64,000 bases of DNA from Monodelphis domestica (lineage: Eukaryota > Chordata > Mammalia > Didelphimorphia > Didelphidae). A model generated the notes under the pieces. It worked only from the letters and a program-made list of their open reading frames with translations. It was not told where the DNA came from and did not search any database. Shown piece by piece: positions 36,338 through 48,189 of the stretch. Position 1 is the first letter of the stretch, and every line of letters begins with the position of its first letter. A program made the translations under genes and the position numbers. The stretch lies in NCBI RefSeq assembly GCF_027887165.1, contig NC_077234.1, forward strand, positions 246,262,658-246,326,657, written 5' to 3'.

Positions 36338-36353
36338 TAATAAAATATTTTAA
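36338..36353. other. 16-bp target-site duplication, right copy
   Basis: TAATAAAATATTTTAA, the partner of 35156-35171. Confidence 0.9.
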
Positions 36354-36779
36354 AATTTAAAAAACCCACATGGCATAAGTGGTCATCCCACCTTTTTTGA
36401 AGACTTTCAGTAAAAATAAACCTACTACTTCCAAGGCATCCTATTCTTTGCAAGACAGATAAATGTGATAGAAAAAATGTTATTGTTTTTTGTTTTTTTC
36501 TTGACATCAAGCCTAAACTGGCTTCTTAAAACTTCCAGTTATTCCTAGTTTTACCCAATAGGGTAAAATGTATTTCTTTTTCTGTATATAAGACTTTTAA
36601 ATTTATAAATATAACTGTTTATAGAGTATATAAGATCATTATACATCAAATTGTTTTATTCACCTATTGAGATTTTAGATTAATTTAGATTCTTCTAATT
36701 AATTCTCCATTTCTAGTTCCTTCTCTCAAGTAGTAATCTATTTCTTTATTTTTCTTCTTTTATTTTCTAGAATAGTTTA
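36354..36779. other. No recognised feature
   Basis: AT-rich sequence, nothing recognised. Confidence 0.5.
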
Positions 36780-36935
36780 CAAAATACCTGGATCAAATCT
36801 GTTCCCTGGTATATGACCTTAGAAATTTTACTTAAACTCCCTTTACTCCATCTGTAAAAAGAGGGGGCTGGACTAGTTTGAGTCCCAAGACGGGTTGTAA
36901 CTATAAATCCTATGATTTTATATGGACCCAAAGAC
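36780..36935 (+). repeat. MIR-like SINE
   Basis: CTTTACTCCATCTGTAAAAAGAGGG, then GGCTGGACTAGTTTGAG and AATCCTATGATTTTATATGG: MIR-type core and tail, diverged. Confidence 0.65.
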
Positions 36936-37534
36936 TCTCCTAGAAGAGAAGGAAAAGTTTAATATATAATCCTGGAACCTTGTAGAAGGTGGGGGAATAA
37001 CTAGAGAAGGTAAAAGGAATGGAAGAGAAAAGTTGAGGAGGGAAATATAAACATCAAAGAAAGGAAGGGGCATAATTTTCATTTACTTTTCCCTGTTCTT
37101 GACAATTTTTTTTCCAACCAACCCAAAGAGTAGAAAACCTTCTTCCTTATGTCCCACAAATCCATCATCTCACCCTTAGGACGAGTAATACAAGTGTTTA
37201 ATTATCAACAGTAGAGCTAATTCATAAAGTATTTAATTAGCAACAGTAGTGCTGCCCATCCTCACCATCTCCAGTGTGGTATATTAGCTTTCTACTTTCT
37301 GTAGCTCTAGTCAGTACTTTTATGGCCTATGGGAATACAATAGGATCAAAATGATCATTAAAAACTAAGAAATAGAATCTCTAAACAACTTACATCAAAT
37401 TATGTAAATCAATAAAATACAATTCCAAAATCTTCTTTTCATCTATGATTCTCTCTGGTTATAATTGTATGCTCTGGAAACCACTTAAATTCTTATCATA
37501 AAATGGCACTGCTTAACTAAATTAGTATAGTGGA

Positions 37535-37715
37535 TGTAATCGTGGACTTATAGTTAAGAGACCTTAACTAAAATCTCACTCTGCTACTTGCTATTTATGT
37601 GAACTTGACTAATACGTACCTTCAGTGGGCTACAATTTCCTAAAATATGATAACTGGGCTCCAAGTTCTCCAAGGTTCCTTCAGATTCTAGAGCATATAA
37701 TTCTATGACATGCTG
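37535..37715 (+). repeat. MIR-like SINE
   Basis: CTCTGCTACTTGCTATTTATG, then CAATTTCCTAAAATATGATAA and GGTTCCTTCAGATTCTAGAG, ATATAATTCTATGACATG: a MIR-type core with tail, diverged. Confidence 0.55.
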
Positions 37716-40700
37716 AGATTGCTTTATATGCTCTAGTTTGTTAGGGTCATGTCTATCTGGGTGATCATATCAACCATTCAGACTATTGCATTATTTGTGT
37801 AATGTTATGATTATCTAACAACCTCCAATCCATACAATAATATGTCACTTGGATTGACTGGTAAAAGCAGAAGTTACCTGTCATTATAATGATCTAAATA
37901 ATGCAATCAGGATGAAAATTTATATAAAATAGACACAGTTAAGTATACATTGGATAAATACCTTATATTAAAAATTCTATAAGCAAAATTCCACATATCA
38001 AGTTTTGAGACATCAAATAATTTCAAAAATTGTATCTTTTAGAATTAGATACTTTAGAGCATTTTTAAATAAGAATTTTCTATTTTATTCAGCAAGCAAA
38101 GAAAAAATAAAGATCAGACACTTGCCAGACAAGACTTTTATTCATATTACAAAACCACAAATGGCAAATTATCTACTTTCTCATCTTATTTGTAAAGCAA
38201 AAACAATCTATTTTATTGAACCGGATGCCTACTACTTTCTCATAAATGCAATATTAAAGACCCTTTGTATATTACTTCAATGCTGTTTCAATTGAATACA
38301 AGATATATGAGATGTGGTCACCCATAAGAAAGAGTTGACTGCTTTATTCTACACAAAACAGAGCAATCTTGAAACATCAATGATGAATATATCACTATCG
38401 GACAGAGCCTGTGGTTTTTAATGTCATGAAATATAAAGTTTTTTTTCAAAAGAGGATTTATTAGTGTTAGTTCTCCTCTTAAAAACATTCAACATTTGCT
38501 CACTAGGAGTTAGTAGTGTGCAGTAAAGAAAGAAATGTTCATTGCTGTTAGCCATTATTTCTTTGATAAATATGTGTGTGTTCTAAGTAAGTCTACTGAT
38601 TAAGCAAGACATTAAATCACTTTTAAATGGCTTAAAGTCATTTCAGTATTTTAAATAGAATAAAACAGATACATTAAAATATAGGTGTAATTCTGATGCA
38701 CTGAGCAGAGGTTGTTTTGATGATGAATGGTTTCTATGCCAGTGGTTATCTGACTTGCAGAGTTGGGTGATATCATCACAGAAGCACAGAGCTAAAAAGG
38801 ACATCAACCAATAGGTTCTTGAATTATGGTTATTCTGAACATGAACTCTTTCCTCAAATTGGCAAATATTCTATTCTTTAATTGGAAACTTCCAATGAGG
38901 AATAACACATTGGGTTTCCAGGGAGCCTAATTAACTTTTGAACAGACATTGTTAAGGAGTTTTTCTTCGTGTCATATCAAAAATCTGCTTCTCTGAAACA
39001 TACTGGTCCTATTTCTAGCTTTTGGAGCCAAGAAAAGCAATTCCAAGACCTCTTCTATGAGATGAAATACTTGAATAAACTTATATGTAACTCTATTCTC
39101 CAAGTTACCCATCCCCAGTTCCTTCAATTAATCCTTATATATCATAGTTTCCAGGCATAATCCAAGTATTTTCATGAAGGTTTCCTGTTTTGCAATGTAC
39201 TTCCTACATTGAGATATCCAGAGCTAAACACATTGTCATCTAACCAGGACAGATTATATCAGTACATTTCTCTTTTTATAAATAATATTCCTTTCAACAT
39301 AGCCAAGGCTTGAATTAACTAATTTTTTTTGGCTGCTGTATCATATTGTTGACTCACAATGAGCTTGGAGTCGACTAAAACTTCTTTTGCACCAGCTGTT
39401 GTCTAGATATGCCTTTTCTATTTTTTATAAAGCTGATTATTTTAAATAAAGAGTAGAATATGATATTTATCCCTTTTGAAGTTCTCATTTGATTGGATTA
39501 AGCTGGTGAGATAAATTTGTGTCCTGAATCTATTATCCAACTTGCTTCAATCCTTGTTTTAAATAACAGACAACCAGCATACCATATATAGTTTTATCAA
39601 AATTACTGCTAAAAAAATGTCAAATGGCAAAGGACAGGGTCTTAGGTCTCCATTAAAAACTTCCCTCCAAGTTGATATTGTTCAATCAATTATTACTCTT
39701 TGGGCATGGTCATTCCACTAATTTTGAAGATACTTATCTATTTACCTCTCAATCTACCTATCCATTCAACCTAAGTCAAATCTTTGTTATTCTACTCTTT
39801 CTACAAGGATAACTAGAGCAAAATTTTAATTCTATTAATTTGGAATGTTCTTCCACATAAGCCCTGAGTTCTAGGTCCCCCTGTACCTCCAATCTCAGGC
39901 ATGTGCTATTTTCATGAAAAGGCTATGGAGACATTCAAAATTAACCATTCATAAATGATGCACAATGCAGAATCTTATTAGACTTCATCTCACATCTCCC
40001 CAATATCAATCTCCTTAGCCCTTTGCCACAATAACTTTAAATCATACCGTTGAAGCACATTCACTGAAAATACAAATACCAGGCATAATGTATTATAATG
40101 CTAACATAAACTACCCTGAGCTTCATAATTTTGGCACTTAGGCATCAATTTTTGAAAGCACCCTATACCCTCAACTTCACTCTGGCTCTCTGAACCGAAC
40201 CACAATGTTATCATAAATATAAAGTCCTTTTTTTCCCACAAACTCTGGGCCCATATTTTCCCCAAATACCTTTTTGTCTGAATTCCGGAAACTTTATCTC
40301 TCAAAATCTAGGTGCTTGACTTTCTTCTCATTTTTGATCACCAGTTCAAAGGTGGAGTGGTCACTATTTTGCAAGGATTACATTGTCTCTAATTTAGCAA
40401 TAAATTAATCAATTTGTTCAGAATCAGGTCCTCTAAATTTGAAAATTAGTATTCTCATTTTGGAAAGTCAAAGATTTACAACTTGCCTTCTTTTTACAAA
40501 AAACAAAACAGTAGTATATGTGTGCATACGTCACCTACCTTATCACTACAGTATTTTGCTTCAGTTTCCCAAAAATCCCTTTCTAATTCTTTAGTATGTC
40601 CATATGGTATATAGTATACTCCCACCACAATATGTTTTCATTTTTGCCTGCATTGATCCTCATCGAAATACACTCCCCTATATTTCTGCTCTCATGCACC

Positions 40701-40930
40701 TAGATTTCCTGATGTAAATATATCTTCTTTATACACGAAGATCTTCCAAAAATATCCTTTATCTATTCTGTTCTTTCTGTAAAAGTATCCTAATAGAGCC
40801 ATACTCTAGTCTAATTAGTATCACTAATATGAGGTCAAATGTGCCCCTTAGAAAAAAGAAATATTTTGTATATGCATGTTTAACCATTATAAGCTTATAA
40901 CTTTTATTGCTGACTCCTCAGATAGTGTTT
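37716..40930. other. No recognised feature
   Basis: AT-rich, low-complexity in places. The 96-residue frame at 38005-38295 is basic at the start and hydrophobic at the end, but I see no family signature and it is probably chance. Confidence 0.45.
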
Positions 40931-41181
40931 CATACTCTATTCTCTCATTATATCCCCTTATCTCTCCTCACACAAACATTAACCTATTTCAAGCCCTCAT
41001 CATCTCTTACTTATATTATTTCAAGAGCCTTCTAATTGGTCTCCCTGCCTCAACTCTCTCCCCACTTAATTCTTCATACAAGTGCTAAAGTTCTCTTTCC
41101 TAAAGCATAGGTCTAATCATTTTATCTTCCCATCGCCACTTAATGAACTCCAAAAGCTTCTTATTAACTCCAGGAACAACT

Positions 41182-41198
41182 CTAAAGTCCTCTATTTT
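41182..41198. other. 17-bp target-site duplication of L1 copy C, left
   Basis: CTAAAGTCCTCTATTTT here; CTAAAATCCTCTATTTT at 45554-45570. One mismatch in 17. Confidence 0.85.
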
Positions 41199-41479
41199 TT
41201 TCCATTTTACTATTTCTTTTTTATTTGAATTAGTTTATTTAGTAAATTTAGAACATTATTCCTTGGTTACAGTAATCACATTATTTCCCTCACTCCCCTC
41301 CACTCACCTTCCGGCAGCCAATGTGCAATTTCATTGGGTATTACTTGTGTCCTTGATCAGAACCTATTTCCATGTTGTTGGGGTTTGCACTAGGATATTC
41401 ATTTAGAGTCTAAATCCCCAGCCATATCCCCTCGACACATGTATTCAAGCAGTTATTTTTCTTCTGTGTTTCTACTCAC

Positions 41480-43013
41480 ACAGTATTTCCTTTGAATGTG
41501 GATAGTGGTTTTTCTCCTAGATTCCTCAAAGTTGTTCAGGATCACTGCATTGCCACTAATGGAGAAGTCCATTACATTCAATTGTTTCACAGTGTATCAG
41601 TCTCTGTGTACAATGTTCTCCTGGTTCTGCTCCTCTCACTCTGCATCACTTCCTGGAGGTTGTTCCAGTCCCCATGGAATTCCTCCACTTTATTATTCCT
41701 TTGAGCACAATAGTATTCCATCACCAACATATACCACAATTTGTTCAGCCATTTCCCATTTTAAGGGCATTCCCTCGTGTTCCAATTTTTGCCACCACAA
41801 AGAGCGCAGCTATGAATATTCTTGTACAAGTCTTTTTTCTTATTATCTCTCTGGGGTACAAACACAGCAGTGATGTTGCTAGATCAAAGGGCAAAAAGTC
41901 CTTTAGCGCCATTTGGGCATAGTTCCAAAATGCCCTCCAGAATGGTTGGATCAATTCACAACTCCATCAGCAATGCATTAATGTCCCAACTTTGCCACAT
42001 CCCCTCCAGCATTCATTACTTTCTTTTGCTATCATGTTAGCCAATCTTCTAGGTGTGAGGTGATACCTCAGAGTTGTTTTCATTTGCATTTCTCTGATTA
42101 TAAGAAATTTAGAACACTTTTCATGTGCTTTTAAATAATTTTGAATTCTTTAACTGAAAATTGCCTATTCATGTCCCTTGCCCATTTACCAGTTGTAGAA
42201 TGGCTTGATTATTTGTACAATTGGTTTAATTCTTTATAAATTTGAGTAATTTCTATTGTTTAATTTCCAATTAATTTTTGATTTACCTTTACATGTACCC
42301 TTACTAATTATTATTTTCATTGCATTGTGGTCTGAGAAGGTTGCATTTATTATTTCTGCTCTTTTGCACTTCTTTGCAAAGTTTTTATGCCCTAATACAT
42401 GGTCAATCTTTGTAAATGTACCATGTGCTGCTGAAAAGAAGGTGTATTCTTTTGTCCCTATTTATTTTTCTCCACATATCTACTAACTCTAATTTTTCTA
42501 AGATTTCATTCACTTCTCTTACCTCTTTCTTGTTTACTTTTTCGTTTGATTTATCTAGTTTGGATAGAGGAAGGTTCAGGTATCCCACTAATATAGTTTT
42601 TCTATCTATTGCATTCTTGATCTCCACTAGTTTCTCCTTTAGAAATCTGGATGCTATGCCATTTGGTGCATATGTGTGGTGTACTGATTTCCTTATTGTC
42701 TATACTGCCTTTCATCAGGATGTAATTATCTTCCCTATATCTTTTAACTAGATTTATTTTTACTTAGGCTTTGTCAGATATCATGATTGTGACTCCTGCC
42801 TTCTTTTTATCATTTGATGCCCAATAGAATTTGTGCCATCCACTTACTTTTACCCTGTGCATGCATATCTACCTTCCTCATGTGTGTTTCTTGTAGACAA
42901 CATATGATAGAGTTTTGGATTCTAATCCACTCTGCTATTCACTTGCGTTTTATGGGTGAGTTCATTCCATTCACATTCAGAGTTATGATTACCAGCTGTG
43001 TATTTCCCAGCAT
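41480..43013 (-). pseudogene. L1 ORF2 of copy C, endonuclease plus C-terminus only
   Basis: ORF2 starts at 43013. The endonuclease shows TLNVNGMNSP, CCLQETHM and, near 42627-42480, DRKTILVGYLNLPLS and REVNEILEKLELVDMW. A stop follows KRK early on (TGA). After the jump at about 42255 the C-terminal region appears without RT: motifs such as the [12 protein letters not shown] block seen in copies A and B are absent. The protein could not copy RNA. Confidence 0.85.
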
Positions 43014-43478
43014 TTTGATTTCTACTCCTGTTACTGCCTTTTCTACTTTCACTATATCCTTCTACACCAATGTTTGTTTTTCATCAGACCCCCTAGTTTC
43101 CACCCTTATTTTACTTCCATTTCTACCCCTCTCCCTTCTTTTCCCCCCTTATTTTCTTTCCAGTCTTTTTAAAATTACCCCCCAACCTCTGCTCCCTTGT
43201 ACTGCTTCCTTTCCCACCAGTCCATTTGTTACCCTTCTACTTCTCTACAGGGCACAGATCTATTCACTGCCCCCATTGATTGGATTATTCTTCCCTCTTT
43301 GGGTCAATTTCAATGCACGTAAGAGTTGAGTATGTCCTATTTCCTACCTCTTTACCTTTCCAGTGTATTGATGTTCTCCCCCCTCCCGCCATGTGCTTCT
43401 TTGTGACATATAAATTTACCCATTTTTGTTTCTTTTCCCATTTATTTTAGTATTAACCTCTTTTTTCACCTCTAGTTA

Positions 43479-43560
43479 TGTATATATATATATATACATA
43501 TACATGTATCTATATACACATGTATATGTATTTATGCATACATATATCTATATACATATT
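43479..43560. repeat. (TA)n/(CATA)n tract within L1 copy C
   Basis: TATATATATATACATATACATGTA and related repeats between ORF1 and ORF2 of the element. Confidence 0.9.
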
Positions 43561-43869
43561 TATGTCTTGGAATTTCATCCTATACAGTTTGTCACTGTTC
43601 CCTCTAAGTGTAATTCTTCTAGCTGCCCAGGTGATAATAATTTTTAAGAGTTACCAATGAACTCTTTTCTAAAAGGATACATATAGTTTTAACTTATTGG
43701 GTCTCTTTAAAAAGGGTTTTTTTGTTTGGTTGGTTGGTTGATTTTGTTTTTCTTTTTTCCCTCTTTTTTAATTACCTTTTGATGCTTCTCTTGAGTTCTG
43801 TGCTTGGGCATCAAATTTTCTGTTCTATTTTGGTCTTTTCTTTACAAATGCTTGGAATTCTTCTATTTT

Positions 43870-44650
43870 GTTGAATGATCATACTTTCCCCTGTAAGAAT
43901 ATAGTCAGTTTTGCTGGGCTGTTGATTCTTGGTTGTAGACCTAGTTTCCTTGCTTTCCAGAATATCATATTCCATTCATTTTGGTCCTTCAGTGTAGATG
44001 CAGTCAGATCCTGTGTTATCCTCACTGTGGTTCCATGGTATCTGAATGACTTCTTCTTAGTAGCTTGCAATATTTTTCCGTTGGTCTGATAGTTCTTGAA
44101 TTTGGCTGTAACATTCCTGGCTGTTGTTAGTTGGAGATTAAGTACAGGAGGTGATCTGGGGATTCTTTCATTCTCCACTTTTCCCTCTTGTTCTAGAATA
44201 TCAGGGCAGTTTCCTTCGATGATTTCCTGTAGTATACTGTCCAGGTTTTTTCTTTTGTCATGGTCTTCTGGTAGATGAATGATTTTTAAGTTGTCTCTCC
44301 TGGAATGATTTTCTAAACCTTCTGTTTTGTGAATGAGATGCTTCATATTTTCCTCAATTTTTTAATTCTTTTGGTTTTGTGTAATACTGCCCTGCTGCCT
44401 TGTGAGGTCACTTAATTCTAGTTGTTGTATCCTGGTTTTTAAAGACTGGATTTCATCTCTGACTTCTTGGCTATCCTTCTCCTTCTGGTCTGATTTTCTT
44501 TGGAGGTCATTTTTCATTCTCTTTACCTCATCTCTCGTAGCCTTTGCCTCATCTTTCATCCTCTTTACTTCATCTTTCATCTCCTTTGCCTCATTTTCAA
44601 GCTGGTTGATTTTGGCTTTGAAGATACTATTTTATGTTTCCAGATGACTT
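43870..44650 (-). pseudogene. L1 ORF1 of copy C, nearly open
   Basis: ORF1p coats L1 RNA. Here the coiled coil is open at 44580-44362 (MKDEVKRMKDEAKATRDEVK and KNDLQRKSDQKEKDSQEVRD) and the RRM and C-terminal domain are open at 44346-43879 (155 residues; RRDNLKIIHLPEDHDKRKN, ILEQEGKVENERIPRSPPVL, RNVTAKFKNYQTNGKILQAT). Only one in-frame stop (TAA at about 44359-44361) separates the halves. The coiled coil is built on 21-bp tandem units (one heptad each). Confidence 0.88.
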
Positions 44651-45928
44651 ATCTTAGTTTTTAAGTTCTCTTCCCAATTGCCTTCAGCCTCTCTTAATCA
44701 TATTTTGAATTGCATTTTGGGTTCTTTCAAAGCCTGTATCCAATTCACTGAGATTTCTGATTTATTGCTTGATGTTCACTCCCCCTTCTCTGTTCTGTTT
44801 GCTCTTTGTTCATTGCCTGTATAAAAGCTATTGATTGTAATTTCTTTTTTCTTTTTCTCTTATTTGCTCATATTTACCCCTTCTTTTCTCCCTGCAGTTG
44901 TCTGTGCTCTTGCTCCTCTCATCTATTTTTTTTTGTGTGTTTGTTGTTTTGGGGCTTTCTGTCAGTCTCTCTTCTTGGAGCTTTGTCAGGAGATTTCTCA
45001 GTGCAGTCTGTGGAAGAGGGGTGTTGGACCTTGAACTTCCCTGACCTCTGAAGACTTTTGATTGGATTAAGTTCAGCTGGGTTGGGCTACATGTGCCCTG
45101 AGGCCAAAACTTCCTGGAAGGCTGGAGAAATATGGAGTATCTCCTCTGCTGTGACCAGGCTGCCCACTTTATGCTCCCTCTCTAGCTCTTTCCCCACTGC
45201 CTGTGTTTGATGCTCTGAGCCTGGCATAGCCCTGTCTGCAAGGTACTCCCTCCAAACTAGTGCCTTTGCCCACCCAGAAGTTCCCACTGCCATTGGAGGC
45301 TTAGCATTCTAGGTGGGGGGGGGGGGTCCTGGGATCTTCCTTCTTTGTTTCCCTTAAACCAGTGTGTTCTCAAATTCTGGCTTTTGCAGGGCATACCTTT
45401 TGAATTGAGTCCAGCAGGAGGGTTCCTTGGCTCTGTCTTGTTAGGTTTGATTTTCAGTCCCCAAGGAGCATTTAGTTTGTAATTGGTAAAGAAGGGTTTT
45501 CAGAGGTCTGAACTTTTTCTGCCTCTATGCCACCATCTTGACCTCTTAAGTCCCTAAAATCCTCTATTTTGACATTAAAAATCTTCATAATTTGGCACCT
45601 TTCTATCTTTCCTCTTTGCTACCTTTTATATCATTTATGATTCAGTTATATTGACTTCCTTGCTATTCCTCCAACAGCACACTCCATCCCCAGTCTCTGT
45701 GTTTTATGCTGTTTGTCTTCTACCTCCATCTGTCATAATTTCTGACTTCCTACATGATTCAACTTAATTCACACTTTCTCCAGAAGATCATCCCTCTTAC
45801 TTCAGTGACTGGTACCTTTCTTTATAAGATTATCTACTGTCTCCTTGTATTTATTTATATGTCATTTCTTCCATTAGATTGTGAGTTCCTTTAAAGTAGG
45901 GATTATGTTACTTTGTATAATCCACTAT

Positions 45929-46794
45929 TTTTTAAATTTTATTTTATTTTTCCCCAATTACATGCAAGAAGTTTCAAACATTTTTAAAAGAATTTTTTGA
46001 GTCTCATATTCTCTCCATGCCTTCCCACCCACAAGATGGTAAGCATTCTCATATAGATTTTACATGTGCAATTATGCATGTAAAACATTTTTCCATATTA
46101 ATAGTTTTGTGGAAGCATACTCAAACAGAAATAAGTTAAGAAAGAAAGTCAAAAAATTTTCTTTGGTTTGGATTCAGACTCCAGCTGTTCTTTCTCTGGA
46201 AGCAGATGTCATTTTTTATCATGTGCCATTTGAGACTCTTTTGGATCATTATTATTCACAACTGTTCTTTGTACAATATTCCTATCACTTTGTACAGTGT
46301 TCTTTGGGTTCCACATATTTCAAACTGCTTCAATTTGTGTTCTCTTTCTAGATTTTTTGAACTTCTCCTGTTTATCATTTCTTACAGCACCACAGTATTC
46401 CATTACAATCATGTACTATAGCTTAGGCATTCCTCAAATAATGGGTATCCCCTCACTTGCAAATTTATTGCCCCCGTAAAAAGAGCTGCTTTAAATATTT
46501 TCTTATATATAGTTCCTGCCCCTCTTTGTCTTTTATCTCTTTGAAATATAAACCTAGAAATAATATTTCTGGGTCAAAGGTATGTACTGTTTATAGCCCT
46601 TTGGGCATGAGTACCAATTGCTTTCTAGCATGGCTGAATCAGTTCCCAACTTCCCCAACAGTGCATTAGCATCTCAACTGTCCCCCAACCCCTCCAAGTT
46701 TCATCATTTTCCTTTTCTATCATATTAACCAATCTGATAGTAGTAGAGTGGTACATCAGAGTTGTTTTAATTTACATTTCTCTAATTAATAGTG
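45929..46794 (-). mobile_element. Older L1 3' end, minus strand
   Basis: The + strand begins TTTTTTAAATTTTATTTTATTTTTCCCCAATTACATG, the reversed A-tail and 3' UTR of an older L1. It ends in diverged ORF2 C-terminal sequence (TCTGATAGTAGTAGAGTGGTA, near the end). It is 5' truncated and interrupts the L2. TSD ends are unclear: TCCACT occurs near both junctions. Confidence 0.75.
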
Positions 46795-46868
46795 GCATCT
46801 CCACTTTGTAGTTCAGTGCCTTGTGCATAGGAAATGTTTTTAAAATACTTGAGGATTTGACTGACTGA

Positions 46869-47184
46869 CATTGTCTCTCTTCAAATATTTTTTCATGTGT
46901 TATGACTATGAACATCAATGGTATTTGACATGAAAGTTGTGAACATTTTCTTCTGTCCTTAATTTTCAGGTTTAAACTCCAGGCAGATTTTTTAATGCCC
47001 TCATTTGATGTACTTCAAATAAATGACTATTACATCTATATTTTAAGCCATGGCCCAATCATAATCATTATTAACAGGGTGACTTCACATTTTATATCTT
47101 TCCATTATCCAGTAGAAAGATGTATTAAGACCCACATTTTTCTGCTTTGTATATATGACTACACATTGCATATTTACTGGTGTT
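46869..47184. other. No recognised feature
   Basis: AT-rich, no repeat recognised. Confidence 0.5.
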
Positions 47185-47790
47185 TTTCCTTTATCCTTGA
47201 AAAGGAACAATACAATCATGGAGTAATGTCCTGACCTGTGTTTGAATAGAATTTATATGAGGCAGAATTGCACAAAATCATCAGGCTTATTTTCTCCACC
47301 AGTCATCAAAGTCCACTGGCAAGACAAAGTCAGGACAGCTAGCAATAGTCTAGTATGCAGTAGATGACTGTGGATATCTGAGCAAGCTCTAAATACTCCA
47401 CAGTGCCTAGTTTAGGCACCTTCATAGCCATTGGAACAAATTGTTATCATCTGCCCATTCCACTGGAGGAAGTCTGCATGCTTATGGTAACAATCCCCCT
47501 AATTCATCAATGAGTTTGTGGTCCATTGTTTACACTAAATCTGGTTTAATCCATATGATGAGATAGTTTACCAGGATGTGGCCTCTGTTCATGCTACAGC
47601 TTCTTGGAACCAAAGGTGAGAGCTGAGCTCTAGGTGAACACCAAAGGTGAATGAGTGACCCTGGGAAGTTCTCAACAATCCCTTACACCAGAGGTGCTTG
47701 TCCTCTTCACATTTAGTCTACTTAATCCATACATATACTATGGTGAGCTTCACCTATGTCCATTCATTTAGTATTTCTGCTAATGAACCT
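47185..47790 (+). repeat. Unclassified marsupial-type interspersed repeat, copy 2
   Basis: It opens TCCTTGAAAAGGAACAATAC, then GTCCTGACCTGTG and ATATGAGGCAGAATTGCACA, AATCATCAGGCTTATTTTCT, CAAAGTCCACTGGCAAGACA, AAGTCAGGACAGC. The same blocks in the same order occur at 52370 and, inverted, at 13325. No coding capacity is seen. Confidence 0.65.
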
Positions 47791-48189
47791 GCATACAAAG
47801 CATATCTCATACAACAAATGTGAGAATAATAGAACTTCAAAGCTGAAATGGATAAAGAGCAATATTCAGAGCCCTCTCTGAATTAAGCTGTGACTGTGAA
47901 AGGTCACTTAGGAAGTAAGCAGCAGAACTGACATAGAACTTTAGTATATAATCTAGGGTTGCAAACATTACACCCCACTGAAATGTGACATAAGAACTAG
48001 ATAAATTCTGTTCTAAGGATCAATTAGTTGTGGTTTTTCCTTGGGTTTTGTCATTTTCCATTGAAGTAAAAAGTGTTTAGTCAAAGTGGTTGAGTGACTA
48101 TCATGCTCTGAGATGATTCCTAAGTAGAATAAATTTAAATATGTGAATAACTAAGTATAGAATAGTATAGAACATATAAAATAAATATG
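47791..48189. other. No recognised feature
   Basis: AT-rich, nothing recognised. Confidence 0.45.

Larger units (their letters stand above)
41199..45553 (-). mobile_element. L1 copy C, minus strand, lacking the RT region
   Basis: The youngest-looking L1. On the minus strand: 5' end (about 45553), 5' UTR with a G run (45314-45327), ORF1 (about 44650-43870), inter-ORF with a TA tract, ORF2 start (43013) with endonuclease, then at about 42255 a direct jump to the ORF2 C-terminal end (TTACTCAAATTTATAAAGA), then 3' UTR. About 2.4 kb, the whole reverse transcriptase, is missing compared with copy B. Both ends and a 17-bp TSD are present, so the deletion was in the RNA template or arose later inside the element. 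Confidence 0.9.
40931..46868 (+). repeat. L2 LINE 3' region in three pieces, split twice
   Basis: Piece 1 (40931-41198): CAAGCCCTCATCATCTCTTA, CTAATTGGTCTCCCTGCCTC, AAGCATAGGTCTAATCA. Piece 2 (45554-45928): CTTCATAATTTGGCACCTTTC, ATTAGATTGTGAGTTCCTTT. Piece 3 (about 46795-46868): the L2 tail, AGTTCAGTGCCTTGTGCAT. Taking out copy C and the older L1 end restores L2 order. The old L2 was hit by two later minus-strand L1-type insertions. Confidence 0.8.

Noticed and set aside
38005..38295. 96-residue open frame
   Set aside because: No family signature, AT-rich and consistent with chance. No splice or promoter evidence.
41496..41873. 125-residue plus-strand frame
   Set aside because: Antisense shadow of the L1 ORF2 C-terminal end in copy C; similarly 42814-43329 and 44402-44647.
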